Positions 1 to 8,789 of a stretch of 64,000 nt of DNA are shown here, piece by piece. Below the pieces are notes generated by a model, which was not told the DNA's origin, made no database searches, and saw only the letters and a list, made by a program, of their open reading frames with translations. The stretch is from GWE2-42-39 sp942493345 (lineage in GTDB: Bacteria > Bacteroidota > Bacteroidia > Bacteroidales > Prolixibacteraceae). Position 1 is the stretch's first letter. Each line of letters begins with the position of its first letter. The position numbers and the translations under genes were made by a program. Location of the stretch: assembly GCA_942493345.1 (NCBI GenBank), contig OW818695.1, positions 2,232,001 to 2,296,000 on the forward strand, read 5' to 3'.

Positions 1-2113
1 TCAGAAAATCGAAAATGCTGAGAGAGGGACTACTTACCACAATGAAATTGCTGTTTCCAAGCCGGTATACCAAGTGGTTGTAGTCGTCCCACCGAAACAA
101 CTGAAATTCTTTTTGTAGGGGTGGAATTCCGTACGAAAGGAAATAATAATTGTACAAATATTCGCCATTCCGGTTTACCAGCTCGTTGTTAAAATACTTG
201 GCATACGAAAGTTCCTTGTACTTATTGGGTTTTATTAGTGATCGGTCCATCAGCAGTTCCGGGAACCCGATCCCTTCGGAAACAATTTTCGAGTTTAGCT
301 CAATAAAAATAGAAATTCCCTGTGAGTCGGAAATAAGCGGGTAATACAGCTTGCCAAAATAAGAGACCAAGCCATTCCTATTATTCATGTGGTAAAAATT
401 GCAATCGGGCAATTTTGTCCCCGATTTGGCAATCATTTCATTAAAAAACGGGAAACAGGGTTCCAGTGAATTGTCGGGTTGTACTAAAACACTGTCGGCA
501 CCGGTACAAATGTTGATCTGAATATCGAACTTCGAAAAATAACCGCTGAAATAATTTCGGATCAGGTACTCTTCCAGTTCGCTGTACGAAGAATTGACCA
601 AGCTGGGAATCACCGAATCGGTGTTCATCCGGTATTGAATTTCGGTCAGGTAATTTTCACCAACCGGGTCGTGTTCCGAACTCAGGGTCACTGCCATTAA
701 TTTCTGAATCTGCGAGTTGCGGATTGTCAGTTGTTTGTATATAACGAAAACTGAAAAAATGGAAAACAAAGCCACAAACAAAACAATGGATGAAAACGGA
801 AAACGGTTTTTTTGCCGTTGTTTCATAAAAAATAGGACCAAGCTGGTAATCAGGAAAAGGGTGATCATAAAAAGGTAAACATTCCTGAAAATAGCAGACA
901 GGACAATGGCAAAAATAGCCAACGGAACAAAAATGGCCAGAAACTGTTTTTTAATGATAAAATGTTTGCTGATCCGAACGATCTTTTGGGTAATCAGGAA
1001 GTTAGAAAACAATAAAAAAGCGATGGCAAAATAGGCAGCGAGACTCTGTAAATCGATGTCGCTGATTTGGCTGAGTTTTAAAGAAATGTTGCTGTTCAGT
1101 ATCAAGTTGCTGATGAGGTAGCCGGCAAAAAGGTACAGCACACCGGAAAACAAAAACGAGAGGGTGAGATACCACCCGTTTTTGCGGGCTGGTATCGAAA
1201 AATCGCTGGCAAAATTGATACTCCAGAAAAAGGTAAGTACAGACAGCAGGAAGAAGTCGCCCAGCGACGGAATCCAGATGGAACTGGCGTAATAATCGGG
1301 GCCAAAAAAACTAAATGATTTTAACAAAGAAGGGAACCCCAATGTGATGTGCAGCCAGTAAAAAGAAAAAAGGGCGCCGCCAAGGGTTATCATCTTCAGG
1401 ATAAAAATTTCTTTGTGGTCTTTTATTACCCGGCGGGAATAAAACAGCAGGAGGATGAACCCGGCAACATACAGGAAAGCCGGGAAATACAAATCCGACT
1501 TGTTGCACCTGATTTTTCCAAAAGGGCGGATATAAAAAACAAGATCGTTGTTCGTGTTGTTTATGGCAATCGAATTCCGGGTTTCTTCGATGCTTACCTG
1601 ATATTCGACAGGTAATTTAAACGGTTTAACAAAGTTGTTTATCAGGTACTTGTTCTCGAATGGGTATTTGTTTTTGAGATGAACCAGGCCAATGATTTGG
1701 TGATCTTTTACGGTCAAATGTTTGGCGAAAAATATCCCGTTGGGTAAAAAAAGCACCTTTTCGTTTCTGATTTGTTTGTATTGCGAAGGGGAAAATCCGA
1801 AGTGGTTATTCGACCAGAAAATAATTTCGTCATGTTTTAAAATTAAAAAACCCAGCCCTTCTTGTTCAAATGTGGGGATAAAGCGGCTAAAATCAGAAAT
1901 ATAGCTTTTCTCGATTTTATTGGAATCAATTGCGCAGACAATCTGCGCCATGTACTGGTCAAGTTTTTTTTCCTGAAGCAGAAACGTACTTTGGAAACGA
2001 CTTACCAGGCGGGTTTCAGGCTGGTTGTGCATCACGTTGTGTTCCATAAAAATAGCGGCCGTAAAAACGACAATGGAAACAATCAGGAAGGAATACTTTT
2101 TTATGTTTTCCAT
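1..2113 (-). CDS. Large multi-TM sensor protein, N-terminal part (probable histidine kinase)
   Basis: The minus-strand frame is open from ATG at 2113 to the window edge, giving at least 704 residues with no stop. Seen: one N-terminal membrane segment (about residues 5-23), an extracytoplasmic region to about residue 203, a cluster of about eight hydrophobic segments (about 205-460), then a second soluble region that runs off the window. This two-ectodomain, multi-TM layout resembles the N-terminal half of large Bacteroidota sensor histidine kinases, but HAMP, HisKA and HATPase domains would lie outside, so the kinase assignment is inference. It sits 28 nt downstream of rlmH on the same strand and may be cotranscribed with it. 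Confidence 0.6.
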   Translation of the reverse strand, partial: MENIKKYSFLIVSIVVFTAAIFMEHNVMHNQPETRLVSRFQSTFLLQEKKLDQYMAQIVCAIDSNKIEKSYISDFSRFIPTFEQEGLGFLILKHDEIIFWSNNHFGFSPSQYKQIRNEKVLFLPNGIFFAKHLTVKDHQIIGLVHLKNKYPFENKYLINNFVKPFKLPVEYQVSIEETRNSIAINNTNNDLVFYIRPFGKIRCNKSDLYFPAFLYVAGFILLLFYSRRVIKDHKEIFILKMITLGGALFSFYWLHITLGFPSLLKSFSFFGPDYYASSIWIPSLGDFFLLSVLTFFWSINFASDFSIPARKNGWYLTLSFLFSGVLYLFAGYLISNLILNSNISLKLSQISDIDLQSLAAYFAIAFLLFSNFLITQKIVRISKHFIIKKQFLAIFVPLAIFAIVLSAIFRNVYLFMITLFLITSLVLFFMKQRQKNRFPFSSIVLFVALFSIFSVFVIYKQLTIRNSQIQKLMAVTLSSEHDPVGENYLTEIQYRMNTDSVIPSLVNSSYSELEEYLIRNYFSGYFSKFDIQINICTGADSVLVQPDNSLEPCFPFFNEMIAKSGTKLPDCNFYHMNNRNGLVSYFGKLYYPLISDSQGISIFIELNSKIVSEGIGFPELLMDRSLIKPNKYKELSYAKYFNNELVNRNGEYLYNYYFLSYGIPPLQKEFQLFRWDDYNHLVYRLGNSNFIVVSSPSLSIFDFL

Positions 2114-2141
2114 GCTGTAAAAAGTTCAGTTTATAGCTTCG

Positions 2142-2615
2142 TTACTCGTGATGGTACGGTTCGCCTTTGATGATCGTAAAAGCCCGGTACAGTTGCTCCA
2201 GAAAAATCAACCTCACCATTTGGTGCGAGAAAGTCATTGCCGACAAGCTTATTTTCTGCCCTGCTTTTTCGTACACATTTGCCGAAAAACCGTATGGCCC
2301 GCCAATCACAAAAACCAGTTGTTTGGTGCCGACCAACATTTTCTTCTCCAAAAACTGTGCAAAACCTGCCGAGCTGTTTTGTTGCCCGTTCTCGTCCAGT
2401 AAAATCAATTCGTCGCCGCTGCCCAATTGCCGGAGGATCAGTTCTCCTTCTTTTTCTTTTTGCCGGGCTTCGGTTAAGTTGCGGGTATCTTTCAAATCGG
2501 GGATGATCTTCATTTCGAACGGAACATAATGCGGTATCCTTTTGTTGAAAATTTCAATTCCGTTTTGCAGGTATTTTTCATCTGTTTTCCCGATCACCAG
2601 CAGCCTTATCTTCAT
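2142..2615 (-). CDS. rlmH: 23S rRNA (pseudouridine1915-N3)-methyltransferase RlmH
   Basis: RlmH is a cytoplasmic SPOUT methyltransferase that uses S-adenosylmethionine to methylate pseudouridine 1915 in helix 69 of 23S rRNA. The protein begins MKIRLLVIGKT, carries the knot motif FVIGGPYGFS and ends with the family-typical RLIFLEQLYRAFTIIKGEPYHHE-like tail. The ATG at 2615 gives 157 residues, the usual family length; an in-frame upstream start at 2690 would add 25 residues unlike the family and is rejected. It is followed by the large sensor gene on the same strand. High certainty. Confidence 0.95.
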   Translation of the reverse strand: MKIRLLVIGKTDEKYLQNGIEIFNKRIPHYVPFEMKIIPDLKDTRNLTEARQKEKEGELILRQLGSGDELILLDENGQQNSSAGFAQFLEKKMLVGTKQLVFVIGGPYGFSANVYEKAGQKISLSAMTFSHQMVRLIFLEQLYRAFTIIKGEPYHHE

Positions 2616-2646
2616 CTTTTTTTCGATCTTAAATTTGTTACCTTTA

Positions 2647-2654
2647 CAAAGGTA
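2647..2654 (-). promoter_or_regulatory. Candidate -7 element for rlmH
   Basis: On the minus strand the sequence reads TACCTTTG, matching the Bacteroidota -7 consensus TAnnTTTG, 31 nt upstream of the rlmH start. No convincing -33 TTG at the usual distance was seen, so this is weak. Confidence 0.3.
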
Positions 2655-2729
2655 TTCGTTCCCTAAAATAATTTGCACGATATTTGCCATTTATTGGACT
2701 GAAACTATTTTTAACGGAATACAGTGATC

Positions 2730-3125
2730 ATGAATAAACATTTGCATATACTATTTTTTGTTGCGGTCTTTTTTCTGACCTCATCGGTATTTGCGCAAAT
2801 CCCCGACAATTTGATTTTAAGTCTGAAAACAGGTGACGACAAGGTACTGGCCGAATATTTTAACCAGAATATTGAGCTGGTAGTCCCTGGACACGAAGAT
2901 GTATTCAGCAAATCGCAGGCTCAACAGTTGGTTGCCAAGTTTTTCAAAGAATATCCTCCGGAAAGTTTTTCATTGATCCATCAACGCGACAGTGGAAACG
3001 AAGGAGCCGGCTATGCCATTGGCACACTGGGAACATCAAAAGGAAACTTTCGGGTTGTTTTTCTTCTGAAAAACACAAACGGCAAAGCAATGATTCATCA
3101 GCTCCGGATTGAAAAGCAGGCCTGA
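2730..3125 (+). CDS. DUF4783 family secreted protein
   Basis: A small exported protein of 131 residues with a clear signal peptide (hydrophobic stretch ending VFA-Q). The remainder, with LKTGDDKVLAEYF and later NFRVVFLLKNTNGKAMIHQLRIE, fits the Bacteroidota DUF4783 family, which looks NTF2-like; no biochemical role is known. The ATG at 2730 is preferred over the GTG two codons upstream. Its stop overlaps the start of the YihY gene (TGATG), pointing to translational coupling. It is divergent from rlmH. Confidence 0.8.
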   Translation: MNKHLHILFFVAVFFLTSSVFAQIPDNLILSLKTGDDKVLAEYFNQNIELVVPGHEDVFSKSQAQQLVAKFFKEYPPESFSLIHQRDSGNEGAGYAIGTLGTSKGNFRVVFLLKNTNGKAMIHQLRIEKQA

Positions 3126-4051
3126 TGCTGCAAAAAATCGCAAATAAAGCAATTCGTATATGGGAAAAGATTTTGATAAAAGCCCGGCGAATAACTTTTC
3201 CCGGGTTTGATGGTATTCCTTTTTACAACGTGGGGGTCTTTTTCTGGCGAAGCATTGTCGATGGGGCAATTACCACCCGCGCCTCGGCCATTGCATTCAG
3301 CTTTTTTATGGCTCTTTTCCCTGCCATTATTTTTCTTTTTACCCTGATTCCTTATATCCCGATTAAAAATTTTCACAATGAGCTTTTTGTCCTGATACGC
3401 AATCTGGTTCCCGGGAGCGTATTCGAAGCTATTGAAGAAACTGTACAGGACATTATTACCCGTCCCCGCGGCGATTTGCTGTCGATCGGTTTTTTCATGG
3501 CACTTATTTTTTCGACCAACGGGCTGGCTTCCATGATGAGCGCTTTTGATGCCTCGCTGCATAGCTTTGCCCGGCGTACCTGGCTGGGACAGCGGTTTAT
3601 TGCAATTGTGCTGCTGATCATCATTTCCCTCATGCTGACGATTACCATTGGCCTGCTTACCGGTGGCCAATACTTGATTAATATCGCTGTAAAAGAAGGG
3701 TTGCTGAAAGATGATTTTACTTACTTCTTATTGCTGGTCGGAAAGTGGGTGGTTATTGTTGCTTTGCTCTTTTTTGGGATTTCGTTTCTCTATTTCCTGG
3801 CTCCCGCAAAAAAAACCAAGTGGCGTTTTATTTCTGCCGGAAGCACGTTATCCACTATCCTCAGTGTTATTGCCATCTTCGGATTTACTTATTACATCAA
3901 TAACTTTGGGCAGTACAACAAGCTGTACGGTTCCATCGGCACCCTGCTGGTAGTTCTCTTTCTTTTATACATTCTCTCTCTTATTTTACTGATTGGCTTC
4001 GAACTGAATGCCAGTATCAATGAGGCTCACCGGAAGGCACGGGGGATATAA
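3125..4051 (+). CDS. YihY/BrkB family inner membrane protein
   Basis: A 308-residue membrane protein with about six hydrophobic segments, the family-typical ASAIAFSFFMALFPAIIFLFTLIPYIP near residue 55, and the closing GSIGTLLVVLFLLYILSLILLIGFELNA. This is the YihY/BrkB (formerly misannotated RNase BN) family; function is uncertain, possibly transport or envelope related. It begins inside the stop of the DUF4783 gene, so the two are very likely one transcript. The charged tail ends in HRKARGI, slightly shorter than some relatives. Confidence 0.9.
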   Translation: MLQKIANKAIRIWEKILIKARRITFPGFDGIPFYNVGVFFWRSIVDGAITTRASAIAFSFFMALFPAIIFLFTLIPYIPIKNFHNELFVLIRNLVPGSVFEAIEETVQDIITRPRGDLLSIGFFMALIFSTNGLASMMSAFDASLHSFARRTWLGQRFIAIVLLIIISLMLTITIGLLTGGQYLINIAVKEGLLKDDFTYFLLLVGKWVVIVALLFFGISFLYFLAPAKKTKWRFISAGSTLSTILSVIAIFGFTYYINNFGQYNKLYGSIGTLLVVLFLLYILSLILLIGFELNASINEAHRKARGI

Positions 4052-4323
4052 ACAGGCAAAATTCCAGAATTCAAAATCTAAATCCTAAATTGTAGCAGTC
4101 ATGTTCACCCCAAAAAGTGAAGGTTGATGCGGAAATTCATAGTTCGGTATTCCGAAATTTAGAAGCATTCTATTTCCTTCTATTTCTTCAAATCTCAACT
4201 TTATGTTGTAATTTGCAACCTGCTAATAAATTAAAGTTTGATGTTCAGAATATATATTCGTGTGTTTTTGATGTTAATATTTGATTTTTAAATATAGAAA
4301 AACAGAATCTTAAAAAAACCAAA

Positions 4324-4680
4324 ATGACAAATACTACTACTTGTATTCCGTTTCAAACAATAGACTGGACCGTAATTCCCCGGGTTGAATACAAAGGTGA
4401 AAGTGGAACTGCTTTTTGGCAGACAGTGCAATTCGAAGGGTTGCGAATCCGGATCGTTGAATATTCAGAAGGCTACATGGCCGATCATTGGTGCAAAAAA
4501 GGGCACATTGTGCATTGTTTGGAAGGCGAATTTGTTAGCGAATTACAAAGCGACCGTGAATTTCGTCTAACGAAAGGAATGACCTATATTGTTTCCGATA
4601 ATTTGAGTTCGCATCGTTCAATATCGAAAGAAGGCGTGAAACTGATGATTATTGATGGCGATTTTTTGAAACAGAGATGA
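4324..4680 (+). CDS. DHCW-motif cupin fold protein
   Basis: A 118-residue single-domain cupin. It carries the block MADHWCKKGHIVHCLEGE (about residues 52-69), which marks the small family named DHCW-motif cupin proteins in bacteria; the His and Cys residues are candidate metal ligands. No signal peptide is seen, so it is probably cytoplasmic. The family has no established reaction. It stands alone between YihY (272 nt upstream) and the DUF5687 gene (99 nt downstream) on the same strand. Confidence 0.8.
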   Translation: MTNTTTCIPFQTIDWTVIPRVEYKGESGTAFWQTVQFEGLRIRIVEYSEGYMADHWCKKGHIVHCLEGEFVSELQSDREFRLTKGMTYIVSDNLSSHRSISKEGVKLMIIDGDFLKQR

Positions 4681-4779
4681 AAAATAAATAGCGGGAAAAA
4701 TAAGTCGTCGCGCAATGGTTCATTGTCAAATTTTCACCTAAATACGATCAATTTCCATGAACCCGAAAAACAATTTTAC

Positions 4780-6255
4780 ATGAAACAAAACCTTTTTCTT
4801 CTTTCATGGCGGGAATCTGTCCGCTCGGCAGGTTTCGGGAAAAGTCTGGGCACGAGAATACTGCTGGGCTTTCTGGCTTTGTATTTTTTTGCCATCTTTT
4901 TCTTTGTCGGAATTTCTGTCGGTAAAATCCTCTCTGATAAATTTCCGAATGATGACCCGGTCTTTATTTTTAACGGTTTCCTGTTGGCTTATTTTGGCAT
5001 CGATTTAATTGTCAGGCATCTGATGCAAGCCTTGCCAACCATCCAGATAAAACCGCTTTTGGTAATAAACATCAGGCGAAGCCGGATTATTCGTTATTTG
5101 CTGGGACGCTCGCTGTTTAATTTTTTCAACATTTTGCCGTTGTTTTTTCTGGTACCTGTTTGCATCACACTGGTTGCCCCGGCAAAAGGAACAACTCCTG
5201 CAATTTTATGGCTTTTTAGCCTGATTGTTTTGATCATCTCAAACCACTATTTAAGCACATGGTTGAAATGGAAATTCAACGAAAGCAGTTATGGTTTTTA
5301 TGTTTTTGTATCGGTTATCGCGGCCATTTTTGCAATTGATTATTTTGGGCTGGCCGATTTTCAAAAACTATTTGCATCGTACTTGCAAATGGTGATAGAA
5401 AAACCCGTTTCGATACTGTTTATATTGGCGCTGCCTCCGGTATTTTACATCCTGAATTCCAGGTACCTGAAAAGCAACTTGTACCTGAACCTGATGGATT
5501 CGGGCAAGAAAGATGAAAAAATCCGGGATTTTTCGTGGCTGAACAACCTAGGCGAATACGGCAAATTCATTGCCCTCGACCTTCGCCTGATTTGGCGCAA
5601 CAAACGGCCCCGTTCACAGGCAATAATGACGCTGATATTTTTGTCCTACGGACTTCTAATTTATCATCCTAATGGGCATCACGAAATTCCAGATCACATG
5701 TTTGTTTTGGGAGGACTTTTTCTAACCTCTGGATTTTCAATTTCATACGGACAATTTTTTCCAGCCTGGCATAGCCGTTATTTTCCTTTTCTGATGACAC
5801 AAAACATGCGGATGAAACAATACCTGCATTCATTTTACATTCTGAATGTCGTAATTTGTGGTTTGTTTTATCTTTTATCGCTACCTTATGCGTTCATGCA
5901 CGAAAAAATTATTTACACCCATCTGGCAATGTTATTATACAACTTGGGAGTAAATATTTACCTGATCTTTTTCTTCGGGCTTTTCAGCAAAAAGGCCGTC
6001 AATCTCGAAGGTTCTGCCATGTTCAATTACCAGGGAGTCGGAGTCTCTCAGTGGCTGATGGGCTTTCCATTATTTGCAGGGCCAATACTTCTTTTTTCGC
6101 TTTTAAAATGGACAGCAGGAGCAGCGATTGCTTTTGCCTGTCTTGGCGGTCTTGGGTTGATTGGCATTCTTTTACAGCCGGTACTCATCAACTATTTTGC
6201 GAAAGCCTATCTCAACAAAAAACACCAACTCATTAAAAACTACAAAAACAGCTAA
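4780..6255 (+). CDS. DUF5687 family ABC-type permease
   Basis: A 491-residue integral membrane protein with about ten to twelve hydrophobic segments, beginning MKQNLFLLSWRESVRSAG. The family (DUF5687) is Bacteroidota-specific and normally sits beside an ABC ATPase, as here, so it is most likely the permease half of an exporter of unknown substrate. The ATG at 4780 was chosen because the residues before it (from 4723) are hydrophilic and not family-like. It lies 4 nt upstream of the ATPase gene, indicating an operon. Confidence 0.85.
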   Translation: MKQNLFLLSWRESVRSAGFGKSLGTRILLGFLALYFFAIFFFVGISVGKILSDKFPNDDPVFIFNGFLLAYFGIDLIVRHLMQALPTIQIKPLLVINIRRSRIIRYLLGRSLFNFFNILPLFFLVPVCITLVAPAKGTTPAILWLFSLIVLIISNHYLSTWLKWKFNESSYGFYVFVSVIAAIFAIDYFGLADFQKLFASYLQMVIEKPVSILFILALPPVFYILNSRYLKSNLYLNLMDSGKKDEKIRDFSWLNNLGEYGKFIALDLRLIWRNKRPRSQAIMTLIFLSYGLLIYHPNGHHEIPDHMFVLGGLFLTSGFSISYGQFFPAWHSRYFPFLMTQNMRMKQYLHSFYILNVVICGLFYLLSLPYAFMHEKIIYTHLAMLLYNLGVNIYLIFFFGLFSKKAVNLEGSAMFNYQGVGVSQWLMGFPLFAGPILLFSLLKWTAGAAIAFACLGGLGLIGILLQPVLINYFAKAYLNKKHQLIKNYKNS

Positions 6256-6259
6256 AACC

Positions 6260-6973
6260 ATGATACAGGTAACCAACTTAATTAAAGCATACAACAAGGA
6301 AATTGTACTGAATATTCCGGAATTGACCATCAACAAAGGCGAAATTTTCGGGTTGGTTGGAAACAACGGGGCCGGCAAAACCACTTTCTTCAACCTGCTG
6401 CTCGACCTGATCGTGGCCAGCAAAGGGAACATTTCGAATACCGGCATCGAAGTCAGCAAGTCGGAAGAATGGAAAGAATTTACCGGCGCTTTTATCGACG
6501 AGAGTTTTATTATTGGCTACCTGACTGCCGAAGAATATTTCAGTTTTATAGGCGAATTGCGGGGCATGAACAAAGCCGATATCGAGCATTTTCTGGCGCA
6601 ATATGCTGAACTTTTTAATGCTGAAATTTTAGGAAAGAAGAAATTCATACGCGATTTTTCGAAAGGAAATCAGAAAAAAACCGGTATTGTTGGCGCCCTG
6701 ATGGGAAACCCGCAGGTGGTCGTTCTCGACGAACCTTTCGGCAACCTCGACCCGGGATCGCAATTTCGTTTGCGCGAATTAATCAAAGATTTTGCCGCGG
6801 CAAACGGAACCACCTTCCTGATCTCGGACCACACGCTCGATAATATTGCCGACGTGTGCAGCCGGATTGTCATTCTCGAAAAAGGAAAAATTGTTCGCGA
6901 CGTAACAAGAACGGAAAATACACTTCAGGAAATAGAAGCATTTTTCAAACCAGAAAAACAACCGGTATTTTAG
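6260..6973 (+). CDS. ABC transporter ATP-binding protein (partner of DUF5687 permease)
   Basis: A 237-residue ABC ATPase. Walker A is GNNGAGKTT, the signature-like region reads FSKGNQKKTGIVGALMG (a degenerate LSGGQ), Walker B is VVVLDEPFGNLDP and the switch histidine lies in ISDHTLD. It powers export or membrane-related work by the DUF5687 protein encoded 4 nt upstream. The ATG at 6260 is taken as start (MIQVTNLIKAYNKE); the upstream in-frame extension overlaps the permease gene in another frame. Confidence 0.92.
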   Translation: MIQVTNLIKAYNKEIVLNIPELTINKGEIFGLVGNNGAGKTTFFNLLLDLIVASKGNISNTGIEVSKSEEWKEFTGAFIDESFIIGYLTAEEYFSFIGELRGMNKADIEHFLAQYAELFNAEILGKKKFIRDFSKGNQKKTGIVGALMGNPQVVVLDEPFGNLDPGSQFRLRELIKDFAAANGTTFLISDHTLDNIADVCSRIVILEKGKIVRDVTRTENTLQEIEAFFKPEKQPVF

Positions 6974-7078
6974 ATTTATGGAAACGATTGATTTTATGAT
7001 TTGAAGTCATTGGATCAGCAAACACTTGATTCTTGAAAAATTTAATTTGTAGTTTTACAGAAATTAATTTCAACGGCT

Positions 7079-7540
7079 TTGGACGATTTCAGTACATATT
7101 ATTTAAAAGCAGCAGCATTGTGCAGCCGGGCCGAAAAATGTAGTTCCGAGATTTCAAAGAAACTGGCCGAATGGGGCGCATCCGGCGATGTGGTCGAAAA
7201 TGTATTGAAAAAACTGACAGAAGAAAAATTTATTGACGACATCCGGTATTCTGCTTCTTTTGTGAAAGACAAATTCCGTTTTAACAAATGGGGGCGGGTG
7301 AAAATTTCGTACATGCTCTGGCAAAAAGGCATTTCTTCGGAAAATATAGCTCAGGCATTGCAGGAAATTGACGAAACCGATTACCGGGAAGCCCTGACGA
7401 AGCTACTTCAGGAAAAAGCAAAGAAAACTACCGCGAAAAACCCGTACGACAAAAAAGCAAAACTGCTGCGCTTTGCCCAAAGCCATGGGTTTGAGGGCGA
7501 TCTGACATATCAGGTATTGGCGTCTATAAAAAGCATTTAA
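7079..7540 (+). CDS. recX: Regulatory protein RecX
   Basis: RecX binds RecA filaments and modulates recombination and the SOS response. The protein of about 153 residues has the repeated three-helix pattern: KAAALCSRAEKCSSEISKKLAEWG, then VLKKLTEEKFIDDIRYSASFVKDKFRFNKWGRVKISYML. No ATG is available between the in-frame stop at 7043 and the conserved region; TTG at 7079 is the best start, with ATT at 7067 an alternative. It stands alone, with a 105-nt gap after the ABC genes. Confidence 0.88.
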   Translation: MDDFSTYYLKAAALCSRAEKCSSEISKKLAEWGASGDVVENVLKKLTEEKFIDDIRYSASFVKDKFRFNKWGRVKISYMLWQKGISSENIAQALQEIDETDYREALTKLLQEKAKKTTAKNPYDKKAKLLRFAQSHGFEGDLTYQVLASIKSI

Positions 7541-7655
7541 TGGCTCATCCTGAAACAGGTTCCCATTTTTTCAATCTTTATCAACACCACCCGAAATTCA
7601 CTTTCGAATTGCGTAAATTTACTTTCCGAATATAAGGCATTAAGTAAACTTACAA

Positions 7656-8765
7656 ATGTTACAGCAGCAATTTTTAGAAATAACCCAGCTTATAAAGTAT
7701 TCCCGGACAAATGCCATCAAATCGGTAAATGCTGAACTCATTAATCTTTACTGGAATATCGGGGCATATGTATCGATGCAGCTAAATGCCGCAACCTGGG
7801 GAGAGAAAACAGTTCAACAGTTAGCTGATTTTATTCAAACAGATTATCCTGAACTAAAAGGATTTAACAGAAGAGGATTGTATCGGATGAAGCAATTCTA
7901 CGAAACGTATTCATCCGCAGAGTATGTGGTTCCCTCGGTTTTCCAACTACAAGTGTCTGAAATTCAGAAATCGGATATTGTGTCCTCAGCGAGGTCACAA
8001 TTGAGACGGAAGGAAGAAAATGTGCCCTCATTGGGGACACAAATCGAAATAAGCGATGTACGAAACAGCTTGCTGGCTCAAATTAGCTGGACTCACCACC
8101 GCACAATTTTTTCAAGATGCCGAACAAATGAGGAAAAGGAATTCTATCTGAAATTATGCGTACAGGAAAACTATAGCGTGAGAGAATTGGAAAGACAAAT
8201 AAGCAGTGGAGCATTTGAACGAATTATGATTGGAATTTCGAATGTTTCGGCAACAATAAAGAAAACCCATACATCTATCGCACATACATTTAAAGACAGC
8301 TACATTTTTGAGTTTCTGAATTTGCCCGAACCGCATAATGAAAAGGACCTGCAAAAGGCGTTGGTCAGGCAAATGAAAGACTTCGTACTTGAACTTGGGA
8401 AAGATTTTATTTTTATTGACGAGGAATACAAAATACAGGTTGGCAACAGCGATTTTTTTATTGACTTGCTGTTTTATCATCGCGGGTTGCAATGTCTTGT
8501 TGCTTTCGAATTGAAAGCTGATAAGTTTAAACCTGAACATTTAGGACAGATAAATTTCTATCTGGAAGCTCTCGACCGTGATGTCAGAAGATCAAACGAA
8601 AAACCGAGCATCGGAATTTTGTTGTGCAAGGACAAAGATTCGGAGGTTGTTGAATATGCATTGAGCAGAAGTCTTTCGCCGACTCTGGTTTCTGAATATA
8701 AGACCCAACTTCCGGATAAAAGATTATTGCAACAAAAACTTCATGAGATTTTTACCAGTTTATAA
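7656..8765 (+). CDS. PDDEXK nuclease domain protein, YhcG/DUF1016 family
   Basis: A 369-residue protein with the N-terminal DUF1016 helical domain (ARNAIKSVNAELINLYWNIG-like start, GFNRRGLYRMKQFYETY near 69-85) and a C-terminal PD-(D/E)XK nuclease fold. Putative catalytic residues are D270, E285 and K287 in FFIDLLFYHRG and LVAFELKADK. Relatives are often linked with type I restriction-modification loci, where their role is not settled. Here it lies alone between two core genes, recX and dnaE, which suggests an acquired gene. A decayed hsdM fragment occurs 13 kb away but no intact restriction system is in the window. Confidence 0.88.
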   Translation: MLQQQFLEITQLIKYSRTNAIKSVNAELINLYWNIGAYVSMQLNAATWGEKTVQQLADFIQTDYPELKGFNRRGLYRMKQFYETYSSAEYVVPSVFQLQVSEIQKSDIVSSARSQLRRKEENVPSLGTQIEISDVRNSLLAQISWTHHRTIFSRCRTNEEKEFYLKLCVQENYSVRELERQISSGAFERIMIGISNVSATIKKTHTSIAHTFKDSYIFEFLNLPEPHNEKDLQKALVRQMKDFVLELGKDFIFIDEEYKIQVGNSDFFIDLLFYHRGLQCLVAFELKADKFKPEHLGQINFYLEALDRDVRRSNEKPSIGILLCKDKDSEVVEYALSRSLSPTLVSEYKTQLPDKRLLQQKLHEIFTSL

Positions 8766-8789
8766 TTTTCTTGAAATAAATCATTGATT

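Noticed and set aside
4052..4323. Possible small gene between YihY and the cupin gene
   Set aside because: AT-rich with stops in all frames and no protein-like segment; nothing supportable was seen.
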